64,000 bases of DNA from Cristatella mucedo. Its lineage: Eukaryota > Bryozoa > Phylactolaemata > Cristatellidae. The translations under genes and the position numbers were made by a program. The stretch spans positions 5,645,001 to 5,709,000 of the forward strand of contig WPIO01000021.1 of NCBI GenBank assembly GCA_009760855.2, given 5' to 3'. Shown here in pieces: positions 22,751-34,743 of the stretch (positions are counted from its first letter, which is position 1; every line of letters starts with the position of its first letter). The notes beneath the pieces are model-generated. The model ran no database searches and had not been told where the DNA came from. It worked only from the letters and a program-made list of their open reading frames with translations.

Positions 22751-23859
22751 GTAAGGAGAGCAGAGCGTGCAGGCCGACCTTCTTTTTGTGCTCTCGTTTT
22801 CCTTCTCCATCTCTCTCATCCTGTAGTTCATGCTGCATCGTCGCGAATTTTTTGCACCTTAACCGCGGACGATACTCATGCCTTTTAGTATCCTCAGGGC
22901 CGTTTATGCAGTAGTGTGGCCTCTATGACTGGCCAGGTAATAGAGGTCATAATGAACAGTGATGGGGCGACATGACTCTAAGCAGATATTAACATTTTAC
23001 TATGCTAAGTGCAATTTTAGTATGCCTGGCATCGTAGCAAATCCTCTTGTTATCCGAACCAAGTAGCAGCCGCTGCCGTCATGCTTGGACGATTTGGTTG
23101 CATGCAAGTGTTGAGGTAGTTCGCATGACCTTATGCACATGCACTGACCCTGTTGACGGGCATTATGGAGGTTTCCTTTATGTCTGTCGGGTCCTATCCT
23201 AAGTGCGTCGCTGTCACTGAGGCGGGTCGCCTAGTAATGCTTAGTGTCAATTTGCCAGCAAAAAATATGCCCCCAGCAGGACTTGAACCCGGGACTTTTA
23301 GATGTAGAATTCCTGACACTGACTATCAGGCCTCTAGGACAATGGTACCGGGACGACTTCACTACTGCTGGTCTGCACTAGGTTACTGAGGTTACTGGTG
23401 GTAAATGAGAAGCAGAGTCTGGAATGTGTGCATGGTTAAAAGTTTCGGACAAATTGTGAAGCCCGACCCTACTGCACTCGGCTGCTAGCGAGGCTATTTT
23501 TTAATGATTGGCGTACACACTTTCGGCCACCTAAGTGAGGAGTGCAGCGCGACTCGGGCCATGGCTTGCAGCCATGCGTTGGCGATGCTAGCAGTAGTTG
23601 CAGCCGACGCCAAAACGCCAAGGCAGGCTGCCGGCACCGGAGCACTGCCTGTTGCCCTGCTTTTTCTGCTGACGTGATGCTTAAAGGACAGACTCGTGGC
23701 CTAGTTGTGTTCCCTGGCGGCGCCTGGTTTTTGGCAGACGCCCAGTAGTCCCTTGCATGCCTCGGCCACCGCCTTGGAGAACCGAGCGAAAATATTGCGA
23801 ATCGGTCCGACTCGCAATAATAATATTGAATTTGGGAGGTTTATTCAGACATAACAGTG

Positions 23860-24025
23860 TAGAGTGATGGCCCACTAGGTAAGGCGGTTGCTTTTCATGA
23901 CCTCGGTCCCGAGGTCGTGGGTTCTAATCCTGCTGTGGGCGATCCTTTATTGCCACTGCAAGTTGTGGTGATAGACTTTAAAGCTGTTCTGCTGCTATAA
24001 AAAAGAGGCTTCAAGGTCAGCTATT
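23860..24025 (+). mobile_element. SINE-A, copy 2
   Basis: Head GGCCCACTAGGTAAGGCGG, B-box region GGGTTCTAATCC (one change), then the TTTATTGCCACTGCAAG body. Confidence 0.8.
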
Positions 24026-24044
24026 TTTTTATCCCCTTTCTTTT

Positions 24045-24420
24045 TGATAATAATAATAATAATAATAATCCACTTGATAAAGCGCCCTCAGAGAACTCAA
24101 TCTCTTTCTAGGCGCTTTACATTTGCTGCAAAGTGAAATGCAATTGAATGGTAAGTAAAATCATGCTTGAAAAACAAACAAAATGAATAATATGGTTAGG
24201 GTGACATGCACAGGATCAGCATGCAAATGTGGTTAGTGGCAGCATGCACAGTGTCAGCACGCATAAGCACATCAAGGACGAATCACGGGGACCCACTAAA
24301 TGCTGTCCTAAATAGGTGTGTTTTTAAGTTCCTTTTAAATGTGGTCAGGTCGGGGGATGTTCTGACGCAGGTCGGGAGGGAGTTAACCATCAACTACGAT
24401 CCAGCATTGCCAGTTGACTG
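24045..24420 (-). mobile_element. LINE 3' end, antisense
   Basis: An ATT-type run, the complement of the family tail (CTCTTTCTAGGCGCTTTAC) and the 3' UTR stretch GCATGCACAGTGTCAGCACG are present. A short relic of the RT C-terminus follows, ending near the GTCGGGAGGGAGTT block at 24,370. Lies 1.3 kb beyond the TELO2 stop. Confidence 0.8.
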
Positions 24421-24599
24421 TGTGGGCATCTGTGCGACAATGGCAGTGGCTGTAGCTAGCGATAACTTGAGATGGCTCAGTTTGAGAAACCTGCTCATTA
24501 GTGTAAGTGCCCAGCGCTCTCCACCAAGAGCAGTGCTCTCATAGAAAAGTTAAGGATTCCGTGCCATCCTCGCTTGGCTAGTCATGGTGGTGAGCTGCA

Positions 24600-24870
24600 G
24601 TGGCGATGGGATTATTTCTTCAGTTTTACAGATTAGTTGCAGTTACTGTTTCTAGTTGCCGAGCTGTAGCAGCAGTGCCATTTCTGGGGCACATGTTGTT
24701 GGGGCAGACGTTCATGGCATAGTGTTGCTTTTGTCCAAGTACTGGACCTTCAGACTGCCGATGGAATTATTCCTTTACTTTTCCAGGCTGCTTGGAGTTA
24801 CTATTTGTCGGGTTGCCGAGCTGTAGCAGCAGTGCCATTCCCGAGATACGTCAAAGCGTTGCTTTGTCCA
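24600..24870. repeat. Old tandem duplication, about 2 x 150 bp
   Basis: GCCGAGCTGTAGCAGCAGTG, TTGTCCAAGTACTGGACC and GGAATTATT... blocks occur twice, about 155 bp apart, with many differences. Confidence 0.75.
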
Positions 24871-26264
24871 AGTACTGGACCTGCAAACTGCTGCAAGGAG
24901 TGTGCTGAGACAAGCTTGATGGTTCGTCTAGCATAGTCTTGAGCTTACGTCATTCTCAGCACACAAGGTGATCGATTGCAGAGTTTGAGATTGCTGAAAA
25001 ACAAAGACCTCGTCGACTCGCTATGAAAGCGAGAGATTTTTGCCTTCGTCATCCATGGCTGCAATTCTTGTTGTACCGTTCTCCATACTAGAAGCATCGT
25101 TGGCCTTGTCGCTCTGTTCAGTGGCATATAATATGCATTCCTACTTCATTATGCCACTGGATGCCTGTCGTCAGCTGAGCTTTTGCCATTTCATCAGCCG
25201 ATAAAAGAGGAGAGGAGTTCTTGTCGATAGCATTTGACGATGACGAATACGAAGACGATGCTTTGACTTAGCGGTTCTGGTGGACTTCATTATCAGTTGA
25301 ACCTGGACCGGATCTTCGTTTTTTCCCAATCACCGAATGCCGACATATTTCTCTTCAGCCATAGCTCACTCGTTGCCAGCTTAAAGGATCGGTCGCAATT
25401 GACCGGACTGTCAAAGTGCAGCATTTTCATTGCGGTTTCTATTGCTGTATTAAAGTTTATGCTGAGCTGGAGCACGAGGGTTCTTTTTAGTGACGTGCAA
25501 AAATTGAGGTCTTACAAGTTAATTCGCACAGATACAGTTTTAAAGATTGTTTAGCTATAGCTATATACACCTTACACTGACATGTTTTTAGGAGAGCTTT
25601 GGTATTGTTCTTAGATAAGTTTTCGAATGTGTGTGTGCAACGTGAGCTGAAGTTCGCCGTTTCTGTACTGATGGAGCACGTCTTTATAATTATCTATGCG
25701 GTTACTGACCCTGCTGTGATCCTTCCATCATGTCGAGGATAAGTAAGCAGTCAGTTTATGGAGAAGTTACTGGATTATTTAAACGGTGCTTCGGAGGCAT
25801 AGCACCCACAGCCTTTGCCATTTGGATTTTACTTCGATCGGTTTAATGCTGTCGAAAGCAGCAACATCGGTTGTATTGCATGCTATACATCGCTGGTGAA
25901 AGCGAATTCCATGATCTACACTTTGCACAAGGTGGAGCCTTAAGAGTAACTGATAAAATGCACTCTAAAGCACGAAACGTTGCTCGTAGAAGCTGGAATC
26001 GTCGAGTACCTAAAAGGTTCACTTACGTTTTGGTACACCGAAACAGTCTCCTAAAATTGGCAGTCCCTTTCTTTACACCAAACACTATGGACTAGAGCTA
26101 GTTTTGTTCAATTAGTGCTTGATAAGGGTATCCCTTCTATAGCGATTCTCCTAAACACATTAAAAGTTTATAAAACTTATCTGTTTGTTGTTCGATCGTA
26201 GCGGGTAACAAATTACGTTCCTATGGACATCTAAACCCTTACTGCTTGGGGCGGGTCAGTAACG
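24871..26264. other. Unassigned intergenic DNA
   Basis: Short frames on both strands near 25,290-25,550 are in the same segment and show no homology I can name. Nothing else recognised. Confidence 0.4.
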
Positions 26265-28720
26265 CAAGTATCAATCAGCGTTTTATTCTCCGGCTGCTAG
26301 TAATTTGCCTACTCGGTATGTTCGTGCGTACCTATTGTCGTTTCACTATAGTTGTTCAAATGCATTTCTAGATACGGTTGCTGTTGCTAGGGTCCTTGAA
26401 ATAGGCAATAACAAAGGAAAAGCGCCCCCTCCGAAGTCGATAAGGGATCGGAGGTCCAGCTCGTTTAGTATTTGTAGCATTGTCTTGAACCGCCTTCCAT
26501 GACCTCCCTCAAGGGCCTCTGTGAATCTCCCCAACTTAGTGGTCATCAGATCTGCTATAACCTCGACCGCCCATGCTCGAAGTGCTAGCCTTGATCAATA
26601 CCTGGGCCTAATCGGTCAACTTACCGACCATAAACAACACAACCCTGACAGGTTTCTCCTTCTTTCATACCTCAAGATCAATCACAACTGGAGGTGGAGG
26701 CGCAGTTATCGCATGCTCGTCCTTCAATTTCTAGCCGTTTGCAGTCCACTCGCAATTTTGTAAATCTCTTATTTCGAGTTCATCCGACGCCAAGCTGCCA
26801 ATGGTGGCAGTAGTCTATCGCTCCCCTGGTACTCCTCCTTTATTTCAGATTTCTCTGACGTCACTTCGATTCTGTGTGCAATAAATTGATCTTTCCACGT
26901 TACGGGCTATTTTTAACATTCGTTTTGCCGACTTAACTGACGCCGCCTTAAGTGCCGAATTTCGTACACTAACAGACTTTTTATCTTTTGTTTCTTATGT
27001 GCACGACCCCACTCACAACAATGGTCATACATTCGGTTTAACATTCTCTCACAACTGTATGCTATCATCTCCTATTAAATACCCCACCAAATTCTGCTCA
27101 CCTGATCATATGAAGATTTCTATCAGTCAACAGTGTCTGTCCCCCGAATCCAGAATCATCTGTGAATCGCGAAACCTTAAGGACGCTGACATCGAAGCTG
27201 TCAGAGCGTAAGTATCGTCTTCGCCTCTGCTGCTCAATCCCCCTTCCGACCTGTCGTCATCGGTGGAATGTTACAGCATGACTCTTGCTGACGTGCTTAA
27301 CGAGTTCGCTCTTCAAACTAAACGCGCCGTTGCCCTCCCCAAGACGGCCTATAGTTGTACCCAGGTTGGGTTCGGTTGGCTGGGACCGGACGGCTGTAGT
27401 GAGGGTTAGGGTCACCGGCTAGGCCGGGGTCGGACCCTACGGCATGGCCGGATGTAGGCGGTGACGTGAGGTCACCGGGGCTCTTGGGTATGCGAAGTTG
27501 GCCAAGTAAGTCGTGGTGTTGGAGGCTCCCGGTCTCGCCGAGTTATGCACCTGGATTCGTGCAGGCGTGCTCCGGCGATGCTGCCACGCACGCAAGGGAA
27601 CGAGTACCCAAGGCCCGAGCGGAGCTGGATAGCTCGCTCGTTGTTGACTTGTTTTTATTCCGCTTTCCCCGTGTAGCGTGTTCGTGACCCCCCCCCCCGT
27701 GTGTTGGCGTCTTTCGGTGGAAGCTTACGACTGTGGTAGTTGTCGACTCAGACTAGCCAGCAGTTACTCAGCCAGCCGGGTTTTGGACGGCGTACGCTCG
27801 TACTGTTGGATTCGGAGTCGGTACAACGACAGGACTGCGGAAGCCGACTGACCCCAACTAACGTTTGTTCGCGCTTGCTGCTTCGTCTTGCGCCCCCGTA
27901 GTGTACTGTGTATAGGACCCTCCCTGTAGACTTGTTTAGTTCCTCCGTTGTTGTTGGTGCATGCGTTATAAAGATGTTTAACCTGACGGCCGCTCGTCTT
28001 ACCCTAGCTCGGCGGCATGGCGAGCGGCAGCATGGCCGGAGGATGGCGGGTTTGGCGGGAATTAGCCTCTGACCCCTGGAACCCGGTTACATAGTTTAAG
28101 CGTATACATTAAACTAGCTAGGTCTACTAAGCGCGAGCTGGAGATAGCTTATAAAAGATCAAGACTGACTGTCCATAGTCAGGCATACGAAAACTGCTGG
28201 AGATCATACCAATTGATCTTAGCAAAGGCCAAGTCTAGCTTCCACAAAAGATATTGTTGAATCACAGATGTACAATCCAAAAATGCTTATGTCTGCCGCC
28301 AATCATCTTCTAAACCGCTCCCATGTTAGCCCCTTACTTAGTGATCCATGTGATGATCTTGCTGATCACTTCGCTAGCGTCTTTGTCAACAAGATAGACA
28401 AGATCAGAGTCCGTCCCTCGGGTGGTAGCACTCCCTTTAGACTTCTGCTCCCTCAATACCGCGCAGCAACCCTACATTCAAGGAGGCCAAGAGTGAACTC
28501 ACCCTGAAGTTCATATCACAATCAAAGAAAACATCAAGCCCTCGAGACCCTATTCTTACCGTCCTGCTTCAACGGTGCATGGATCTGCTGCTGTCATGTA
28601 TAACCAACATTATAAATATGTCATTAGCCTCAAGTCATATTCCAGAACCTTTCAAAAAGGCTGCATATCCAGGCAGGAAAGCAACACTAGGCTAACTAGA
28701 GACCTACCAGTTCACCTTCA
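26265..28720 (+). mobile_element. CR1/L2-like LINE, endonuclease to RT start, with nested solo LTR
   Basis: Broken frames on the + strand correspond to the endonuclease and linker regions: a GGGGAVI-type stretch near 26,690, a DDLADHFASVFVNKIDKIR block at about 28,347-28,406, and the DPI...LL...FKKA region before RT near 28,550-28,680. The same DLADRFSSLFV block recurs in the minus-strand copy near 11,400. A solo LTR splits it at 27,356-28,091. Confidence 0.7.
27356..28091. mobile_element. Solo LTR, copy 1
   Basis: This 736-bp G+C-rich segment begins TGTACCCAGG and ends CCCGGTTACA, and shares most of its sequence with 35,545-36,284. The bases ATAGT precede it and, counting the final A, also follow it. 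This is a 4-bp duplication with TG...CA ends, or 5 bp if the element ends in AC. It has no long frame and no internal region. It interrupts a LINE. Transcription direction is unknown; TTATAAAG occurs at about 27,968 on the + strand. Confidence 0.75.
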
Positions 28721-30137
28721 ATTATTCGCTCTCAGTCTGCTTCGCTCCTTGAGTGTGCAGTCTGGGATACGACACCGATGGAACTCCTGCGATTGGTCGG
28801 TTGACTTTTCAACGAGCCACCTGCTCTTTTAAAATTGTTTGGGATATCTGCACAGTCTATGGAACTTACCCCTGTCAATCCACTACAGACCAGTTTGGCA
28901 TGACTTTAAAGTACTGATTGGCTTAATAGTGAAGCTAAATATTTGTTCACCGGCCCGTAATTTCGTAGTTGAAGCTACTAGATAAATAGACAGCAATCGT
29001 AGATACCAAAGAATGCAAAAAACTTCGCAGCGTGCCCTCTAGCTATTATTTCAGGCAGAAGCATAACATAGGCTGATACTTTTCGATGTTCTTAGCTAGA
29101 TTAAAGGGATAACTGGTTGAAACTTATACGTGAATAGGTAGACTGGGGGTAGCCACGAGTCACCACGATTAGCAACTCATCTAACTAGCTTATGTCCGTG
29201 AAAAATCACGCGAAGCTTAAAGTTGGGCGTGGAAGTTGGACCTGAGTGAGTATGCTGACCTAGCGGATGCGAGGTTAAGCTCACTCTGGCAGCTTTCCAA
29301 TAGGCCAACTCAGCTCCTCTAACCGGAAGCGCCAGTCAGTCGCTGTCGAGCGAAGCATATCGAGACCATATGCTGCTGGAATGCAATGGCCGTCTTTTGA
29401 AGAACTCTTTCAAGGTCGCAGTTACGTGAAGATCTAGCTTTTCAATTTTAACAATGAGGGTACACGTTGCAGCTGCATATGCAAATTATGTCCCACCTCT
29501 TCTATGTACCTGATATAAATTCATCGCGAGGGACCATGAAAAGGGAACGTCAGGTAGGAACTATCTAACGGATTAACACACCTAACATCTTATAGGCGTA
29601 GATTGGTTGTCATTGTCAAGAACGTTAGCCTTGCTCTTGGGGTTCAGAAGTTATACAAGTGACTATGTGCACCTTCTTAGGTATATGAGTTAAAGAGAGG
29701 CTATCAATACGGTCCAACAGTACAGACACATGCAACTGTTTGATGCTATTCATGTGTTTGTATAACGATTTGCAACACGCAGTTCTTATGTCTAAAATGG
29801 TCCACTTTTTTGGTTTATTGTAAATGCCCCGGAGTGCTTACCCGGTTTAGTGAAATCTCTTCTGGCAGCAATTTTGGCTGAACAAGATGTTTCTTCCGAA
29901 ACGATAATGTCGATGTTCGTGTGTGTGCGTGCGTGCATGTGTGGGGTGGGTGGGTTTGCATGAACACTCACACACACAAACACACTTGCATAAACACGTT
30001 CGTGTGTCCATAAGCTGTAACTTCGTCTATAGCGCCTGTCTATAGCGCCGCAAAAGCCACCAGGGCTAACTCGTATTTATGCTGGGGTGGTTCCACCTAA
30101 AGCCTTTCCCGCATTTTGGTGCACTCGCGTTAGCGCT
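28721..30137. other. Unassigned intergenic DNA
   Basis: No coding, tRNA or known repeat seen; a short imperfect GTGC/ACAC stretch lies at 29,920-30,000. Confidence 0.4.
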
Positions 30138-30143
30138 TCTAAC

Positions 30144-30176
<33 letters not shown>

Positions 30177-30285
30177 CACTTGATAAAGCGCCCTCAGAGA
30201 ACTCAATCTCTTTCTAGGCGCTTTACATTTCCTGCAAAGGGAAATGCAATTGAATGGTGAGTAATATAATGCTATCAACGTAAAA
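30138..30285 (-). mobile_element. LINE 3' tail, antisense
   Basis: TAA-type run plus GCACTTGATAAAGCGCCCTC and the CTCTTTCTAGGCGCTTTAC arm; only the last about 150 bases of the element. Confidence 0.75.
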
Positions 30286-30689
30286 ATGAAGTGTCAAGTT
30301 AGGAGATTAATCGAGGAAGTGATTAGCTACGAAGTAGCAGCACTGGGTGTCGTGATAGGAAATTTCAGAATGGGAAACGTCTGAACACATTGTCCATACC
30401 GGGAAGAGCTGTGGTAGTGATTTTTCAACTTCAAGCACCTGCACATCAAAAGCGGTGGCCTATAGAGAAATAAGGAACCACTAAGCCATACTCGGAATCA
30501 ACCACAGTTGTTCAATCAATCTTGATAGGCGGGTCAATCAAGAATTAAATCGATTTGTAGGCAAAACAGCTCCTTCGAAATTTAGCTAACACCCGGGAAT
30601 CTAGGAGGTAAAAATGCAAATTTTTTAAATGACAGGGCAAGCTTTAAAAATCACTAATACTGCCTGTCTTTCAAAGACCCTAGGAATTC

Positions 30690-31460
30690 AAGTGAAAGCT
30701 ATTCGGCGCCACCAACAGATGTGCTTTGGCAAAAATGTTCAAACTGAGCTAAAGCAAAGCTGTTAGTTAGCAGCCGCATATTCATCAATATGCATGTGAT
30801 TATTTTTTGTGCGGTCTGGCCTTGAAAAAATCGTTTTCGTGGCAAAGCCAACCTTGATTCTTGATAGTGCCTTCTGTATGCCATCGCTACAAATACCGAT
30901 ATAATGTCTCTCCGTCTGCAACTCCACAAAGCCACAAAGACCATGAGAGTGCTATGCAGGAGAGTTTTCGGTACGCATTCGGTAGCCAACAGACTTCATC
31001 TCACGCAACAAAGAGAAAGTGGAAAGCAGAGCAGAGTCAGGAGAGCAGTTGAGATAGTGAGTAGCATGAAAGTAGCAGCTTAGGACCGCTGGAAAGGATG
31101 AGCCGTAGTCGGCAGCAGGGAAGGAGTCGTCGTTGCGTAAGAGTCGAGGAAGCGAGTTCCACAGTCTAGGACCTGCAGAGCTAAAGCTTCTTTCGCCAAC
31201 GGCCTTTAAGTGGAGGAATGGGAAAGCTAATTTATTGTCCATACAGGACCGGAGGGCACGAGGAGGCTGAATTCGGTGCAGCAGTTCAGCTACGTATTGC
31301 CAAGCCGTGGCAGGCCTTGTGTGGGTCAGCGTAAGAACTTTGCTCTTTATCTTTTGATCAACGGGCAGCCATCCTAGCTCTTTTAGCAAAGGAGACGTGT
31401 GGTCAAACCTCTGGGACTTGAAAACTAGCCTTGCAGCCATGTTCATTGCCGTTTATAGTG
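30690..31460 (-). mobile_element. LINE family 2, 3' end (best copy)
   Basis: The minus-strand frame 31,446-30,952 reads SPLLKELGWLPVDQKIKSKV, then VGERSFSSAGPRLWNSLPRL, the C-terminal part of a CR1/L2-like reverse transcriptase frame. The 3' UTR is shared with four other copies in this window. Confidence 0.75.
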
Positions 31461-31639
31461 GCCCGGGTGCTTTTTTTTGGTAGCCCAGCCAAAAGGGAAT
31501 TGCAATAATCAAGCTGAGACAGAAGAACAAAGGAGCTGGTTAAATATTTTGCAAGTAACCGTGGAAGGCAGACAGACAAGACAGTTCCTTATCATAAATA
31601 GGAATCGGAAGATTACCACTACCTGGACAGTTTTTATCA

Positions 31640-31850
31640 GGAATATGCCGGTAAGGCCCAGTGGTAAAGAAAGGTTCATGCCTCATGCAAGGTCCAGGTG
31701 AATACGTTTGATTTCCGATGTCATCTGATCGAACCCCCTCCCCCCCCCCCCCCCCCCCCCCCCGCTGCACAGATAACGTACCTGAATAGAGGTTAAAATT
31801 TCCCTTAGGGTGCTACGCTACATAAATTATATTTATTCATTTATATAGGT
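31640..31850 (+). mobile_element. Possible third SINE with C-run
   Basis: GGTAAGGCCCAGTGGTAAAG resembles an A box. The tail ACCTGAATAGAGGTTAAAAT ... AGGGTGCTACGCTACATAAA resembles the LINE-type tail. A run of 29 C with one T (31,734-31,763) separates them where a B box might be expected. Confidence 0.4.
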
Positions 31851-32087
31851 TGTTTTAGCCGAGTTATGGACGCTTTCAGTCAGCAGCACGAAGGGCTCTC
31901 CATCAAGGTAGAAGTAACGAACAGAATAAAGAATAGCTAGCTGCAGTAACTAAGCTCAGTTGCCATTGACTTAGGAGTGCTCCATTCCTTTTTTACCTGC
32001 AACATTTAATCTGCGGTGGCACGTGTTATATTTATAGACACACGTGTACTTACTCTGATTTTTACAGGGTGGTAAGAAAAAACATTC

Positions 32088-32160
32088 TGGAGATGCCGGG
32101 TATCGATCCCGGTGCCTCTCGCATGCTAAGCGAGCGCTCTACCATTTGAGCTACACCCCC
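32088..32160 (-). tRNA. tRNA-Ala (anticodon AGC)
   Basis: Read on the minus strand the 73 bases form a full cloverleaf. The acceptor stem is GGGGGTG/CATCTCC with two G-U pairs, the D arm GCTC/GAGC, the anticodon stem CTCGC/GCGAG with loop TTAGCAT, and the T stem CCGGG/CCCGG. The discriminator is A. The T loop reads ATCGATA, so position 54 is A instead of the near-invariant T. This weakens the B box, and the copy may be less active or a young pseudogene. Confidence 0.85.
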
Positions 32161-32286
32161 ATTCACGAATGATTGCAGATTACCATTATATAGTCTAATA
32201 TCACGGCTCGCATTCACTCCGACGGTGGCGACGGGGAAGGTCGCTTCAAAAGGACTGCGTCCCGACAGGAAGTCCCGCTTAGCGCT

Positions 32287-32457
32287 TCGCTGCGCTCAGC
32301 CGGCCTACATTCCGGTGAGCTGTGCGGGGCCGCGCGTACGGCAGCAGCCCAGCAAGACGGCCAAATGAGAAGCCCGGCAGTCGGACTGCACAAGGCAAGC
32401 CGAACAAACTTGAGAGTTACTTTTTCTCAAGGGTCATATATAAACTAGCGTTATCCC
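32287..32457 (+). repeat. G+C-rich dispersed repeat, copy 1, upstream of tRNA-Ala
   Basis: It shares GACGGCCAAA, AGCCCGGCAGTCG, CCGAACAAAC-like blocks and a TATATAAA-containing end with the inverted copy at 41,626-41,795. It starts 127 bp upstream of the tRNA-Ala 5' end. No function known to me. Confidence 0.6.
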
Positions 32458-32929
32458 GAAGTGTGGTCCAAAGGTTGCGGTGCAGTGCTTTGAACATACG
32501 TGGTCAGTAAGTTCCAGAGCTCTACCTATTTAGGCAGAGCCGATCGACCGAAAACCTAATATCCGGTGTGGAGATACGTACGCCCTGAAAATCGCGAATG
32601 CTTTTTGGTTGGCTGGTGCCAGGAATTCCTACGTCCTTCGTATTTCGTTCCGGCCGCGTTCAGTAGCAGAGGTATAATTTGGAAGTGCGCTTTAATTTGG
32701 GAGTAGTATGCACGATTTGGACGCGAGAATAAGGCAGGCACGCCAAACGATAGCGAGTGCGATTTGGTTCCAGTGTCACCGTTCCACTGCCGAGTTATAT
32801 GTAACGCCGACGGCTCGGCGGGGTAGGCTTGACCTGCCGCTTACCTAGCGGCGTAACCTAGCGCCAACTGCCGTTCGGTGCGCGCCTACGCGCAATAAGC
32901 TGGCCGCCACGAAACGAGCGTTTCTGGCG

Positions 32930-33900
32930 CTGGCCTGCTTACCGTTACTAAAGGGGGTCGTGAGTCCGCGGCGTGAATTGGAAAGCGACACACAAATTGG
33001 GGATTTTACTGAACTTTATTCGCAAGCGCACAAAGTCGCTGCGCGTCTAGTTCAGCTTTAACACTCCTCGCACGTTTTCAACTGCACCAACACTCTTGCG
33101 GAGGGAATACTCCTCCACACTGAGCGCGACCCGGATCCTAAACTCTAACCGGAGAACTAGGAATCCGTTCCCACCTGTGCCGAGGGAATACCCCAAACAC
33201 GCCAACTTAAACAAGCTTGCGGATGGAATACTTCTCCACACTGAAGCGCGACCCGGACCCTAAACCCTAACCGGAGAACTAGGAATCCGTTCCCACCTGT
33301 GCCGAGGGAATACCCCAAACACGCCAACTTAAACACTCTTGCGGATGGAATACTTCTCCACACTGAAGCGCAAACCGGAGCCTAAACCCTACCCAGAGAA
33401 TTAGAACTCGGTTTCCACCAGTGCGACAGGAATACTCCACACACGCCAACTCAAGCACTCCTGCGGAGGAAATACTTCTCCACACTGAAGCGCGAACCGG
33501 AGCCTAAACCCTAACTGGAGAACTAGGGCTCCACACACGCCAACTACGCCTAGCTCGCACCGGCAAATCCCTATGCCGAGACCACGTGCTAGCGCGCACA
33601 CACACGACACGAAAAAAACACAAAATGCCAGCTCGGGCGCGATACGACCGTACTCGTTGGGGTCCACCGAATCCTCTTAGCGCTGTCCCGTCCTGTTCCG
33701 TCCATCGTCGGCGGACAGCCCGCCCTCCTCCCTCGCTTTCAGAGAAACGAGTGCCCGACGGCTTCGAAGCGCAGAGCCGGACCAAAGACACGAAGATACT
33801 AAAGACCCAGAGCGAGCGTCGCTCGACTCTTAAATACTTAGCTGAGACAATGAGGCAAGAGCTTAGTGGTATTGGGCCCGACACCAGGTCCCATTACGGT
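32930..33900 (-). mobile_element. Possible LTR or retroelement end with internal tandem repeats
   Basis: On the minus strand an AATAAA signal (complement at 33,017-33,022) lies downstream of four 122-bp repeats and a G+C-rich region. That order, enhancer-like repeats then a poly(A) signal, is what an LTR looks like. No target duplication or coding region was established, so this is only a suggestion. Confidence 0.3.
33086..33530. repeat. Tandem repeat, about 3.6 copies of a 122-bp unit
   Basis: Blocks such as GGAATACTTCTCCACACTGA, GAGAACTAGGAATCCGTTCC and AATACCCCAAACACGCCAAC recur every 122 bases. The spacing keeps an overlapping frame similar on the minus strand, which produces repetitive but probably meaningless peptides. 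Units differ by a few percent. Confidence 0.85.
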
Positions 33901-34580
33901 AAGGAATTAATACCGGCACTAGGCCACTGGAATGTCCCATCTGTCCAGCTTGAATGGCGAATGGGTTCCAGACGATTCTTTTTGGACAGAGTGATGGCGA
34001 AGGTTGACAGGCCAGCCAACATCAATCAGCAGCTCCCGCGGGTATCGGACCAATTCTAAAGGCCGACTCGCCACCGCTGGTCAGAGAGCTTCCTGGCTTG
34101 CTCTTAAGCGCTTCCTCTCTAACCGCACTGACGCTCCTCTCTGGCTCACTGCTCCAGGACAAAGGAGTTCTAGCCCGCCTCCGAACAGCTCTTGTTCGCG
34201 CTAAAATTCAGCCAAGGCCAGCAGGGCGCTACATATATAGCTTGAGAGTATCCCATACATATAGGATATGGCGGGTAGCTTCTATGAACGGCACGCCGCC
34301 CTTGGACTAGGCAGACCACCCTTCTCGCGAGCTCTGATTGATCGATTAGATCGAAGGCGGTCGCCAGGGCCCTAGCGAGACCGCTAACAGACCTGGCGGT
34401 AAAAATGGCTTTAGAGGTCCTACTTTCTCAGTATTTCGCATTTTTACTATTTCTTTTTTAGGTTCCTTCGTTTGCAGTCTGATTTGCATAAGCGTTCGTA
34501 GCTAGATGGCATGTGGGAAGCTGTGGAGCGGGCGTCTGCTTTTGGCCTAATAGGGGCGAATAAAAGTACTAGAGTACTGG

Positions 34581-34743
34581 CTGATTTAACAGCCTCTTTT
34601 TGTATAGCGACAGAAAAGCCTTGACGGCTATCACCACCGCTTGCAGGGGCGATACAGAATCGCCCACCACAGGATTCGAACCCCCAACCTCGGGACCGAG
34701 ATCGTGAAAAGCAACCGCCTTACCCAGTGAGCCATTACGGCTC
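34581..34743 (-). mobile_element. SINE-A, copy 3
   Basis: The minus strand reads GAGCCGTAATGGCTCACTGG (A box region), GGGGGTTCGAATCCTGTGG (B box) and the GCAAGCGGTGGTGATAGCC body, ending GAGGCTGTTAAATCAG. One of the most complete copies. Confidence 0.85.

Noticed and set aside
23255-23345. tRNA-like sequence on the minus strand
   Set aside because: A B-box-like GGGTTCAAGTCCTGC is present but no acceptor or D stem can be formed; probably a tRNA pseudogene or SINE scrap.
29095-29130. Resemblance to a large-subunit rRNA segment (AAAGGGATAACTGG)
   Set aside because: Only about 14 bases fit; the flanking sequence does not follow rRNA.
33047-33667. Series of similar minus-strand peptides (MWRSI...LACLGYSLGTGGNGFL)
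   Set aside because: They arise from the 122-bp tandem repeat whose length nearly preserves frames; no start, splice or family support.
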